NCBI RefSeq assembly: GCF_021245805.1
Contig: NZ_JAJJNF010000005.1
Coordinates: 1 to 64,000, forward strand
Direction of reading: 5' to 3'
DNA length: 64,000 nt
DNA from: Mangrovimonas futianensis
Lineage (GTDB): Bacteria; Bacteroidota; Bacteroidia; Flavobacteriales; Flavobacteriaceae
Shown piece after piece: positions 50,851-59,300 of the stretch; position 1 is the first letter of the stretch, and each line of letters begins with the position of its first letter. A program made the position numbers and the translations under genes. Under the pieces are notes generated by a model. That model saw nothing but the letters and a program-made list of their open reading frames with translations, was not told the origin of the DNA and ran no database searches.

Positions 50851-52515
50851 ATGAGAAATCAGTTAATCTTTGTTCTTCTTCTAGGGGGTATCCAATTATT
50901 TTCACAAAATGTACCGACTAGGAATCTTTATGGTACTGTATATGATGAGGCCATAAAACCATTTTATGGTGTTGAGGTCACTCGTAAAGGATATTCTGAA
51001 AGGACTAATACAGATAGAGGAGGTAATTTTACATTTCGGGTAAAGTCTAGTGATACTTTAGATTTCAAGAAGGATGGTTACTTACCTAAACGTACCATTG
51101 TAGGAAATACGACATTACAGGTTGTTTACATGAGGCGGGAACCAATGTTTGAAGATCTGAGGCGATCTAAACCTGTAGATGGTGCTTTGGGAATGAAAAA
51201 AGATCCGAATTCCATCGTTTATGCCTACCAAACGGTAAATTCTGATGATTTGAATATAGGAAGAAGTTCCAATGCTCTTGAAGCTTTGGATAGTAAAGTG
51301 AGCGGATTAATTTTAGTCGATAAACGCCTTCCTCCAAATGCTACTCCAGCTGATAGGGCTGAGAAAACTAAAGAAATACAGTTGCGAGGTATTCGATTTT
51401 TACAAACTACTAATTCAGCACTTGTAGTTGTGGATGGGATCCCGTCCACTTATCAATATTTTGTAAATCTCGATCCTACAAACATCGAGTCGGTTACCAT
51501 TTTAAAGGGTGCCAATGCAGCTGTTTTATATGGGTCGCAAGCGGGCAATGGGGTGGTAATGGTAAAAACGAAGAAATCTGTTCAAACTGGTCGTAAGGAA
51601 AATTATGTTCCCAATTATTCTACCGAAACCTTTTATTTCAAAACACCTAAAGTTGATTTAAAGGAAAAGGCTCCTGATTTTTTAGGCAAACTTGAAAAGG
51701 CAGCGAGTATGGATGAAGCTTCAACCATTTATACCAATTATAACCCGAAAAAGAATGAAATTACCTCATATTATGTAGAGGGCTATAAATTTTTCTCATC
51801 CCAAGGACAGGAGGATAAAGCTGCTTCTATCTTAAAGCAGCTGTTGGACAGCTCATTTACAAACCATTTCACCTTAAGGGCTATGGCTTACCAATTGGAG
51901 AGCGAAGGCCGATTGGAACAGGCCAATCTGTTTTACAATAAAATATTTTCCCTTCAGCCTCAAGATGCTAGGTCTTATCGCGAACTGGCTTTATCCAATT
52001 ACGAAGTGGGCCAGTTTGAAAATGCCTATAATTTCTTTAATAAATTATATAATGAGGATCTCATGGAAAAACTAGAGGTTCTCAATTATCTAAAAATACA
52101 GGAGGTAAGTTATAACGATGTGGGTAAGGTTTTGATGGAGCTTGAGGATTATTCCGACAAAAATTTAAAAATTCAATACAAGTTGCGAATATTGGTAGAT
52201 TCCAATCGGGATGATGTGGATATCAATTTGAAATTGATTGATCCCAATAGGGAAATAAGCAGTAATGACCATATGAAGACCGAAATGGGAGGTAATTTTT
52301 TTAGCATGTACGGTTTAGTTGAATATACCAATGCTACGGCTCAGATGGGATCCTATTTTCTTATGGCAGACTATCAAAATAGGTCGGATAAACCTGTTTA
52401 TATAAAGCTTACCGTATTTAAGAATTATGGAAAGCCAGAAGAAACTCAGGAGATCAAAGTGATAAGGCTCTTGCCAAAAAAGAAAGAACAAATTCTCTCC
52501 AAGATCGAATTTTAA
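50851..52515 (+). CDS. CarboxypepD-like/TonB-plug/TPR protein
   Basis: 554 residues. A signal peptide (MRNQLIFVLLLGGIQLFSQ) precedes a CarboxypepD_reg-like domain at about 24-90 (LYGTVYDEAIKPFYGVEVTR), then a TonB-receptor plug-like domain at about 115-245 (LRGIRFLQTTNSALVVVDG, ILKGANAAVLYGSQAGNG). No beta-barrel follows; residues 260-440 look like TPR helices and the end is beta-rich. It lies 38 bases after menE but is probably a separate unit. Together with the next gene it forms a pair of plug-without-barrel proteins. Function unknown; periplasmic or surface-exposed. Confidence 0.8.
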   Translation: MRNQLIFVLLLGGIQLFSQNVPTRNLYGTVYDEAIKPFYGVEVTRKGYSERTNTDRGGNFTFRVKSSDTLDFKKDGYLPKRTIVGNTTLQVVYMRREPMFEDLRRSKPVDGALGMKKDPNSIVYAYQTVNSDDLNIGRSSNALEALDSKVSGLILVDKRLPPNATPADRAEKTKEIQLRGIRFLQTTNSALVVVDGIPSTYQYFVNLDPTNIESVTILKGANAAVLYGSQAGNGVVMVKTKKSVQTGRKENYVPNYSTETFYFKTPKVDLKEKAPDFLGKLEKAASMDEASTIYTNYNPKKNEITSYYVEGYKFFSSQGQEDKAASILKQLLDSSFTNHFTLRAMAYQLESEGRLEQANLFYNKIFSLQPQDARSYRELALSNYEVGQFENAYNFFNKLYNEDLMEKLEVLNYLKIQEVSYNDVGKVLMELEDYSDKNLKIQYKLRILVDSNRDDVDINLKLIDPNREISSNDHMKTEMGGNFFSMYGLVEYTNATAQMGSYFLMADYQNRSDKPVYIKLTVFKNYGKPEETQEIKVIRLLPKKKEQILSKIEF

Positions 52516-52594
52516 GCGTTGACTAGTTCATGCTGATGCTTCCCTAAGCCAAAGGTATAGTTGCCTAAATATCATTGTTTTGATTGGTTTGTAG

Positions 52595-52615
52595 GATTTA
52601 GTTTTATGCTAAATC
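52595..52615 (+). promoter_or_regulatory. Inverted repeat in the promoter region of the VWA gene
   Basis: GATTTAG at 52595-52601 pairs with CTAAATC at 52609-52615 across a 7-base spacer. It overlaps TAGTTTTA at 52599-52606, a near-match to the -7 consensus with TTTG 16 bases upstream at 52579-52582. An operator or a 5' mRNA hairpin are both possible. Confidence 0.4.
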
Positions 52616-52631
52616 AATAAACACACTAATC

Positions 52632-54926
52632 ATGAAAGCAATTTTAAACACCTTATTTGTTTGCTTAGTTAGCTTACAAATAGCGGCTCAGGAAATGACC
52701 GTTTCAGGAATGATAGCAGACGAAAATGGTTTACCATTACCCGGAGTCAACATTGTAATTAAAGGAACCCAAGAAGGCACCCAAACAGATTTTGATGGAA
52801 AATATACCATTAAAGCTCAGGTTGGCGATGTTTTGGTTTATACCTATGTAGGTTATGTGACTACTGAAAAAAAAGTTGAAAGGCAGACAGGCTTCAGTTT
52901 TGCCATGGAGCCTGATGTTCAAAGCATAGATGAAGTTGTAATATCCGTTCTTGGTACCAAGAGAAGTCTTAATCAAATTACAACATCTAGCCAAGTGATA
53001 AAGGCAGAAGAACTAAGTCAGGCACAAAACCCAAATTTAGTCAATAGCCTATCTGGAAAGGTTTCTGGTCTACAAATTAATAATGGAAATCCTAATAGAA
53101 AGCAGAATACCCGTATTGTTTTAAGGGGAAACCGCTCAGTAAATAGAAATAGCAATACTTTAATTGTTATTGACGGGGTTATTTCCTCAGAGAAGGAATT
53201 ATCCAAAATAAACCAGAAGAACATCAAAAATGTAGAGATTTTAAAAGGAGCCAATGGAGCTGCATTATATGGGGCTCAAGGAGGTAACGGCGTCTTGGTA
53301 GTTCAAACAAAAAGTCAGGGCAAATCCAAAAAAATTAAAGAAGCTCCCTTATATATTGTAGATGGAATGCCCATCCCTCAAAATAATAATTCATTGGTTG
53401 AATCCATTGCAACGGACAGTATTCACTCAAAGGTTGTTTATGACAAAGCGGAGGCCAAAAAGAAATTCGGGAGAATAGCTAAAAATGGTTGTATTGTAAT
53501 CACAACACAAGGTGGGAATTTTAGAATTTCTGATAACGAAAGTTATGCGACGATCCAAGAAAACAATTTTGAGAATGTTCATTCCTCACCTTTGTCTACA
53601 TTTTCTATAGATGTAGATAAGGCAGCATATAGCAACATTAGGCGAATGATTAATAGTGGTTATGTTGTTGAACCTAATGCCGTCAAAATTGAAGAAATGG
53701 TGAATTATTTTTCTTATGATTATCCGCAACCAACGGGAGAGCACCCCTTTTCCATTAATACAGAGGTGGTGGAAACACCGTGGAATAAAGACTCCAAATT
53801 GATACGTATTGGTTTGCAGGGTAAAACCATTGAAAATAAGAATTTACCACCATCCAATTTAACCTTCTTGATAGATGTCTCTGGCTCTATGGACTCAGAA
53901 AATAAACTCCCGCTTTTAAAGCAAGCATTTAAACTTTTGGTCAATCAATTACGAGAGAAGGATAAGGTGTCTATAGTGGTTTATGCAGGGGCTGCTGGAA
54001 TGGTTTTAGAGCCTACTTCAGGAAAGTTTAAGTCTAAAATAATCAATGCTTTGGACCGATTGGAAGCAGGTGGATCTACGGCGGGTGGTGCCGGGATTAC
54101 TTTAGCTTATGAATTGGCCCAAAAGCATTTTATAAAAGGAGGGAATAACCGTGTGATTTTGGCCACTGATGGAGATTTTAATGTCGGAGCTTCAAGTGAT
54201 AATGATATGAAGCAACTGATAGAAGAAAAAAGAAAATCTGGTGTGTTTTTATCGGTACTTGGGTTTGGATATGGTAATTACAAGGATTCTAAGCTTGAAA
54301 CTTTGGCAGATAAAGGAAATGGCAATCATGCCTATATAGATAACATGCAAGAAGCTCAAAAGGTATTTGGGAAAGAGTTTGGAGGCACCCTTTTCACCAT
54401 CGCCAAGGATGTAAAGATTCAAATAGAGTTCAACCCAGCTAAAATACAAGCCTATAGATTAATAGGATATGAAAACAGAATGTTGGCAGATGAAGACTTT
54501 ATTGATGACACAAAAGATGCGGGAGAATTAGGCAGTGGTCACACGGTTACCGCCTTGTATGAGGTAATTCCCGTGGGTGTCAGCAGTAAATATTTAAGAG
54601 AAACACCAGATTTGAAATATACAAAACCAACAAATGTCAACGCTTCGAATGAATTATTTACCGTAAAATTTAGATACAAAAAGCCTGATGAAAACTCCAG
54701 TACTGAGATGGTACATGTACAACGGGATGAGTTGAATACTCCAAGTGTTGATATGAAGTTTAGTGCAGCCGTAGCCTTGGCTGGTATGCAGTTACGACAT
54801 TCTAAATATACCAATGATACCAGCTTAGAAGATGTTGTTGCTTTGGCCAAAGCGGGCAGAGGAGCAGATAGAGATGGGTATCGCGCAGAATTTATCCGAC
54901 TGATTCAAACCTATCAAGGAATTTAA
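52632..54926 (+). CDS. VWA domain protein with CarboxypepD-like and TonB-plug domains
   Basis: 764 residues. Signal peptide, then a CarboxypepD_reg-like domain (TVSGMIADENGLPLPGVNIV), then a SusC-type plug (RIVLRGNRSVNRNSNTLIVIDG, ILKGANGAALYGAQGGNG) at about 95-235, then a second, partial plug-like segment (LYIVDGMPIPQNN ...). From about 310 comes a YfbK-like region with a von Willebrand A domain (LIDVSGSMDSENK, intact MIDAS, and DGDFNVG) and the C-terminal DUF3520. Such VWA/YfbK proteins are usually secreted; fusion to a plug without barrel is unusual. The preceding gene has the same plug layout. Confidence 0.85.
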   Translation: MKAILNTLFVCLVSLQIAAQEMTVSGMIADENGLPLPGVNIVIKGTQEGTQTDFDGKYTIKAQVGDVLVYTYVGYVTTEKKVERQTGFSFAMEPDVQSIDEVVISVLGTKRSLNQITTSSQVIKAEELSQAQNPNLVNSLSGKVSGLQINNGNPNRKQNTRIVLRGNRSVNRNSNTLIVIDGVISSEKELSKINQKNIKNVEILKGANGAALYGAQGGNGVLVVQTKSQGKSKKIKEAPLYIVDGMPIPQNNNSLVESIATDSIHSKVVYDKAEAKKKFGRIAKNGCIVITTQGGNFRISDNESYATIQENNFENVHSSPLSTFSIDVDKAAYSNIRRMINSGYVVEPNAVKIEEMVNYFSYDYPQPTGEHPFSINTEVVETPWNKDSKLIRIGLQGKTIENKNLPPSNLTFLIDVSGSMDSENKLPLLKQAFKLLVNQLREKDKVSIVVYAGAAGMVLEPTSGKFKSKIINALDRLEAGGSTAGGAGITLAYELAQKHFIKGGNNRVILATDGDFNVGASSDNDMKQLIEEKRKSGVFLSVLGFGYGNYKDSKLETLADKGNGNHAYIDNMQEAQKVFGKEFGGTLFTIAKDVKIQIEFNPAKIQAYRLIGYENRMLADEDFIDDTKDAGELGSGHTVTALYEVIPVGVSSKYLRETPDLKYTKPTNVNASNELFTVKFRYKKPDENSSTEMVHVQRDELNTPSVDMKFSAAVALAGMQLRHSKYTNDTSLEDVVALAKAGRGADRDGYRAEFIRLIQTYQGI

Positions 54927-54930
54927 AATA

Positions 54931-54957
54931 AAAGCGACCAATTGGTCGCTTTTTTTA
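54931..54957. terminator. Bidirectional terminator between VWA and DoxX genes
   Basis: AAAGCGACC (54931-54939) pairs with GGTCGCTTT (54944-54952) around AATT; T-runs follow on the plus strand and a T-rich tract on the minus strand. Confidence 0.9.
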
Positions 54958-55377
54958 CTGTTGCATTTTAAAGTAATAGTCAGCAGAATGTTTTCCCGAG
55001 CCATAAAAAATGAAGAAAATACATACCATCAGTGTGGCTGTGGCGACAACAAGGTTGCCTACATGCATTTCTCCTACAAAATTGATCATTATAGCTCCAA
55101 TCAAAATTGGTAATTGGGCAATTATGGCCCAACGCGTCAATAGACCAAAAGCTATCAACATACCTCCAATAAAATGTGCAGGAGCCACATAATGAACAGT
55201 AATCATACCTCCCGCTAAATTTTGAATAGGAGTAAAGAGATCCATTAATATTTGGGTGTTACTCATGAAGTGTATTCCTTTAATAAAAAGAAAGACACCT
55301 AGAGCCACCCGTACGGCATCTAATGGGTAATACGTATGCGCATTAGCCCACTTGTTAAGTGTTTTAATTGTTCCCAT
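54955..55377 (-). CDS. DoxX-family membrane protein
   Basis: 140 residues, four membrane helices. DAVRVALGVFLFIKGIHF at the start, HFIGGMLIAFGLLTRWAII in the middle and a C-terminal FIFYGSGKHSADYYF fit DoxX. The family includes quinone-linked oxidoreductase subunits and surfactant-resistance proteins; the role here is unknown. It faces the VWA gene across a shared terminator, and its stop codon lies inside that element. Confidence 0.85.
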   Translation of the reverse strand: MGTIKTLNKWANAHTYYPLDAVRVALGVFLFIKGIHFMSNTQILMDLFTPIQNLAGGMITVHYVAPAHFIGGMLIAFGLLTRWAIIAQLPILIGAIMINFVGEMHVGNLVVATATLMVCIFFIFYGSGKHSADYYFKMQQ

Positions 55378-55430
55378 CGCTATTAATTTGTTGATTGTTA
55401 ATGCTTAAGGTACGAAAAAACACGATTATT

Positions 55431-57074
55431 CTAAACTTGTAACACCCCTAAATTAAATTGTTTCTCAATAGGAGCATGATTGGCGGCCTCTATTCCCATT
55501 GAAATCCATTTTCTGGTGTCCAAAGGATCAATGACGGCATCGGTCCACAATCTAGCTGCGGCATAGTAAGGAGACACTTGATTGTCGTATCTTGCCTTGA
55601 TTTGATTAAATAATTTTTCTTCTTTCTCTTTGGTAATCTTTTCTCCCTGTTTTTCTAAGGATGCCTTTTCAATTTGAAGTAAAACTTTAGCTGCCGAATT
55701 ACCACTCATTACAGCAAGCTCAGCACTAGGCCAGGCTACAATCAATCTAGGGTCATAGGCTTTACCGCACATGGCATAGTTTCCTGCTCCGTAGCTATTT
55801 CCTATGACGATGGTGAATTTAGGAACAACGGAGTTACTAACTGCATTCACCATTTTTGCTCCATCCTTAATGATGCCACTGTGTTCACTTTTACTCCCTA
55901 CCATAAAGCCCGTCACATCCTGTAAAAATACCAAGGGTATTTTCTTTTGGTTACAATTTGCTATAAATCGGGTCGCTTTATCGGCAGAATCATTGTAGAT
56001 CACGCCACCAAACTGCATTTCACTTGGTTTGGTTTTAGATTTTGTCGTTTTTACTAACGTCCGTTGATTGGCAACAATACCAACAGACCAACCGTCAATC
56101 CTTGCATAACCCGTGATAATGGTTTTGCCATAACCTGCCTTGTATTCTTCAAATTCTGAACCATCTACCAAGCGTTTGATAATTTCATACATATCGTATT
56201 GATCGGCTCTACTCTTAGGTAAAATACCATAAATATCACTTGGATTTTCTTTAGGTTTTATGGCATCTTTTCTGTTGAATCCTGCTTTGTCAAAATCTCC
56301 TATTTTATCTACAATATTTTTAATAGTATCCAAAGCATCTTTATCGTCCTTGGCCTTATAATCGGTAACGCCACTCACCTCACAATGTGTAGTGGCACCT
56401 CCTAAGGTTTCATTATCAATAGATTCACCTATGGCAGCTTTTACCAAATAACTTCCTGCCAAAAAGATGCTTCCCGTTTTATCAACGATTAAAGCTTCAT
56501 CACTCATGATAGGAAGGTAAGCCCCACCGGCAACACAACTGCCCATGACAGCAGCAATTTGTGTGATCCCCATACTGCTCATCACGGCATTGTTTCTAAA
56601 AATGCGTCCAAAATGCTCTTTATCTGGAAAAATTTCGTCTTGCATGGGTAAATAAACCCCGGCAGAATCTACTAAATAAATGATTGGTAGTTTATTTTCT
56701 ATGGCAATCTCTTGAGCTCTCAGGTTTTTTTTACCTGTGATAGGGAACCAGGCTCCTGCTTTTACAGTGGCATCGTTAGCGACTACAATGCATTGTTTCC
56801 CTTGGATGTAGCCTATTTTTACGATAACACCTCCAGAAGGGCAGCCACCATGATCGGCATACATTCCATCCCCTGCAAAAGCACCAATTTCTATATTTTT
56901 GGAGTCTTTATCCAGCAAGTAATCGATACGTTCCCTTGCAGTTAATTTGCCCTGAGAATGCTGTTTTTCAATCCGACTTTTTCCACCACCCATTTTCACT
57001 TGGGCCAATTTGCTTTTTAAATCGGAAACTAAAAGTTTATTAAAATCTTCGTTCTTATTGAAGTTAATATCCAT
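55431..57074 (-). CDS. Acyl-CoA carboxylase beta subunit (methylcrotonyl-CoA carboxylase-like)
   Basis: 547 residues from the ATG at 57074; codons further upstream are in frame but lie in the promoter region. A carboxyltransferase with GGGKSRIEKQHSQGKLTARERI, MGSCVAGGAYLPIMSDEAL, LQDVTGFMVGSKSEHSG and GNSYGAGNYAMCGKAYDPRL. The segments VDSAGVYLPMQ and YLPIMSDE are typical of methylcrotonyl-CoA or geranyl-CoA carboxylase beta rather than the MmdA/PccB group at 10124. It needs a biotin carboxylase/carrier subunit, which is not in the window. A role in leucine catabolism is likely. Confidence 0.85.
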   Translation of the reverse strand: MDINFNKNEDFNKLLVSDLKSKLAQVKMGGGKSRIEKQHSQGKLTARERIDYLLDKDSKNIEIGAFAGDGMYADHGGCPSGGVIVKIGYIQGKQCIVVANDATVKAGAWFPITGKKNLRAQEIAIENKLPIIYLVDSAGVYLPMQDEIFPDKEHFGRIFRNNAVMSSMGITQIAAVMGSCVAGGAYLPIMSDEALIVDKTGSIFLAGSYLVKAAIGESIDNETLGGATTHCEVSGVTDYKAKDDKDALDTIKNIVDKIGDFDKAGFNRKDAIKPKENPSDIYGILPKSRADQYDMYEIIKRLVDGSEFEEYKAGYGKTIITGYARIDGWSVGIVANQRTLVKTTKSKTKPSEMQFGGVIYNDSADKATRFIANCNQKKIPLVFLQDVTGFMVGSKSEHSGIIKDGAKMVNAVSNSVVPKFTIVIGNSYGAGNYAMCGKAYDPRLIVAWPSAELAVMSGNSAAKVLLQIEKASLEKQGEKITKEKEEKLFNQIKARYDNQVSPYYAAARLWTDAVIDPLDTRKWISMGIEAANHAPIEKQFNLGVLQV

Positions 57075-57159
57075 GTTTGTAAAGTTTGTGTGTGCTAAAA
57101 TACAAAACTTGTTAGGACTCAAATCGCTCTATGCATAAAAATGAGGATGTGAATCTTTA

Positions 57160-57216
57160 ATTTATTTTCCTTGGAAAATAAATATTATTGTCATATATTT
57201 GCCATGGAAAATAAAT
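57160..57216 (+). promoter_or_regulatory. Promoter with MarR-type operators
   Basis: ATTTATTTTCC (57160-57170) and GGAAAATAAAT (57173-57183) form a perfect inverted repeat with a 2-base spacer. The half-site GGAAAATAAAT recurs exactly at 57206-57216. Between them, TTG (57171-57173), a 20-base spacer and a perfect TATATTTG (57194-57201) make the promoter of the FMN reductase-MarR-pirin cluster. The operators therefore cover the -33 region and the start site, the layout of autorepression by the MarR protein encoded downstream. Confidence 0.75.
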
Positions 57217-57226
57217 TGAAAAGGAT

Positions 57227-57781
57227 ATGAAAAAAATAATAGCATTTGGAGCCAGTATTGGGAAAGCATCTATCAACAAGCAATTAGCAAGTTATGTTGG
57301 AGGGTTAATGGAAGGGGTAGACTATGAGGTTTTGGATTTAAATGATTTTCCGCTACCCATTTATAGTGTCGATTTGGAAGCGGAAATGGGAGGGCAACCA
57401 GCCAATGCTCATTCATTTTTTAAAAAATTACAAGAAGCAGACGGTATAGTGATTTCTTTAGCAGAGCATAATGGCGCTTATTCTGCTGGGTTTAAGAATT
57501 TGATGGACTGGGTTTCTAGGATAAAGGGAGAGTTTTTTGAAGGTAAACCAGTATTTTTGATGGCTACGGCTCCTGGACCTCGTGGTGGAAAATCGGTTTT
57601 AAATATTGCAGAAAATAGGTTTCCTTTTCATGCCGCCGACATTACAGGTACTTTTTCAATGCCCATGTTTTATGACAATTTTGTAGATGGAGATATTGTT
57701 AATGAAGATTTAAAGTTGGAACTCAATCGTTACTTAGATATCTTCCAGTCAGCCGTTGTAACTGAAGCGCAATTAGTATAA
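57227..57781 (+). CDS. NAD(P)H-dependent FMN reductase-family oxidoreductase
   Basis: 184 residues, flavodoxin-like fold. IIAFGASIGKASINKQLASYV at the start is the phosphate loop, EHNGAYSAGFKNLMDW the flavin contact region and TAPGPRGGKSVL a typical later segment. The family includes SsuE-like and azoreductase/chromate reductase-like enzymes that use NAD(P)H to reduce FMN, quinones or nitro compounds. It is the first gene of a MarR-controlled cluster with pirin, suggesting a response to quinones or oxidative electrophiles. Cytoplasmic. Confidence 0.9.
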   Translation: MKKIIAFGASIGKASINKQLASYVGGLMEGVDYEVLDLNDFPLPIYSVDLEAEMGGQPANAHSFFKKLQEADGIVISLAEHNGAYSAGFKNLMDWVSRIKGEFFEGKPVFLMATAPGPRGGKSVLNIAENRFPFHAADITGTFSMPMFYDNFVDGDIVNEDLKLELNRYLDIFQSAVVTEAQLV

Positions 57782-57791
57782 ATTTTAAATT

Positions 57792-58229
57792 ATGGGTGAT
57801 ATTTCAAAAGATGTAAATTCTAAATTCAAAGACCAGCGTACCAAGGCTTTGATAAATATTCTATACACGGCGGGCTGGATTACAGCCAAACAAAATACTT
57901 TTTTTGGAACGTTTGGATTATCACCGCAGCAATACAATATTTTAAGAATTTTAAAGGGAGCCAAAGGCCCTTTAAGGGCTCAAGTTGTTAAAGAGCGTAT
58001 GATAGAACGTTCTCCCAATGCAACTCGTTTGATGGATAAACTATGCGCTAAAGGCTTAGTAGAGCGTTTTGATTGTAAAGAAGACAGAAGGGTAGTTCAT
58101 GTGGTAATTACCAATAAAGGTTTGGAGCTTTTGGATGAGATTTCAGACGACTTTAATGACGAATGGCTTAAAAATATTTCAGAAGAAGAAGCAACACAAT
58201 TAAGTGATTTGCTCGATAAACTAAGATGA
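57792..58229 (+). CDS. MarR-family transcriptional regulator
   Basis: 145 residues. Winged helix core with LSPQQYNILRILKGAKGPLR, the recognition helix region ERSPNATRLMDKLCAKGLV and the wing DRRVVHVVITNKGLELLDEI. Co-transcribed with the FMN reductase (10 bases upstream) and pirin (17 bases downstream). A perfect palindrome and a third half-site overlap the operon promoter, so autorepression is likely; the signal may be a phenolic compound or redox change, as for many MarR proteins. Confidence 0.93.
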   Translation: MGDISKDVNSKFKDQRTKALINILYTAGWITAKQNTFFGTFGLSPQQYNILRILKGAKGPLRAQVVKERMIERSPNATRLMDKLCAKGLVERFDCKEDRRVVHVVITNKGLELLDEISDDFNDEWLKNISEEEATQLSDLLDKLR

Positions 58230-58246
58230 AGAAAGGAGATTAAAAA

Positions 58247-58972
58247 ATGAAAACAATAGTACATAAAGCAGAATCCAGAGGGTTTGCAAACCATGGTTGG
58301 TTGCAAGCGAATCATTCCTTTAGCTTTGCGAGATGGTTTGATCCTGAGAGGATTCATTTTGGCGCCTTACGTGTTTTGAATGATGACATAGTGGCTCCTG
58401 ATATGGGATTTGGAACCCATCCTCATGATAACATGGAAATTATAACGATTCCTTTGAAGGGGGTGTTGAAGCATAGGGACAACATGCATGAAAAATGGCA
58501 GCCAGTAGTTCCAGGTGAAGTACAAGTAATGTCAGCTGGAACAGGTGTTCAACATTCCGAAATAAATGGAACCAGCGATGAATACCTTAATTTGTTTCAG
58601 ATTTGGATTATTCCAGATACCCAAGGGGTTTCGCCTAGGTATGATCAAAAGACATTTTCTGATGAAGACAGAAAAAATGAATTGCAAGTGCTTGTCAGTG
58701 GTATGAATTCTGGATATGATGGCAGTTTGAAAATTCACCAAGATGCCAAAATTTCTAGAATAGATTTAGATACTGATAAAGAGTTCACATATAAAGTTTC
58801 TAGTGAAAACCATGGTGTCTATATGATGGTGATTGATGGTGATATTGCTATTGAAAGTCAAGAATTAAAGACTCGAGATGCCATAGGTATTTCAGAAACT
58901 AATGATTTTTCTCTAAAAGCAATAACTGAAAGTCAGTTGCTATTTATTGAAGTGCCCATGATTGTGTTATAA
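58247..58972 (+). CDS. Pirin family protein
   Basis: 241 residues, bicupin. The N-terminal cupin has NHGWLQANHSFSFARWFDPE and the metal motif GTHPHDNMEIITIPLKG; later VMSAGTGVQHSE and LNLFQIWIIPD complete it. Bacterial pirins include quercetinase (YhhW) and redox-sensing proteins. The context, a MarR-regulated cluster with an FMN reductase, suggests processing of or response to phenolic or flavonoid compounds. The C-terminal cupin lacks obvious metal ligands, as in other pirins. A terminator follows. Confidence 0.93.
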   Translation: MKTIVHKAESRGFANHGWLQANHSFSFARWFDPERIHFGALRVLNDDIVAPDMGFGTHPHDNMEIITIPLKGVLKHRDNMHEKWQPVVPGEVQVMSAGTGVQHSEINGTSDEYLNLFQIWIIPDTQGVSPRYDQKTFSDEDRKNELQVLVSGMNSGYDGSLKIHQDAKISRIDLDTDKEFTYKVSSENHGVYMMVIDGDIAIESQELKTRDAIGISETNDFSLKAITESQLLFIEVPMIVL

Positions 58973-58993
58973 ATAAGCTTTGGAACTTCAAAG

Positions 58994-59022
58994 AAAGCAT
59001 CACGTAAGTGGTGCTTTTTTTT
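58994..59022 (+). terminator. Terminator of the FMN reductase-MarR-pirin operon
   Basis: AAAGCATCAC (58994-59003) pairs with GTGGTGCTTT (59008-59017, one G-U pair) around GTAA, then a T-run. Confidence 0.88.
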
Positions 59023-59071
59023 ATTTTAAAAAACACGATATTTGTATTTTAAAATTAAAAACAAATTAAAG

Positions 59072-59254
59072 ATGGCAATGAACAAAAATACTGTGTTGGC
59101 CTGGGCGACATGGATCATGATATTAGTAGGATTGAGTTTAATAGCGTTGGGAGCTTTTAGATATGATGATGTAGCTGGTTGGGGCTTTGCTTCAGTGGGT
59201 ATCGGATTTTTTGCCATAGCATGGGTTTTTAATGCTTTGAAAGGAAGGGTATAG
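59072..59254 (+). CDS. CAL67264-family small membrane protein
   Basis: 60 residues, two membrane helices (ATWIMILVGLSLIALGAF and GFASVGIGFFAIAWVFNAL) separated by a short loop with RYDDVAGW. This is a small family conserved in Flavobacteriia, to my knowledge without known function. The start is the ATG at 59072, with another ATG two codons later. It is short and easily missed but has clear helices and lies in a proper intergenic slot before ettA. Confidence 0.82.
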   Translation: MAMNKNTVLAWATWIMILVGLSLIALGAFRYDDVAGWGFASVGIGFFAIAWVFNALKGRV

Positions 59255-59300
59255 CTAAAGCTTATCTTCAAATTTATTTTACTTAAAACAATTACAATTT

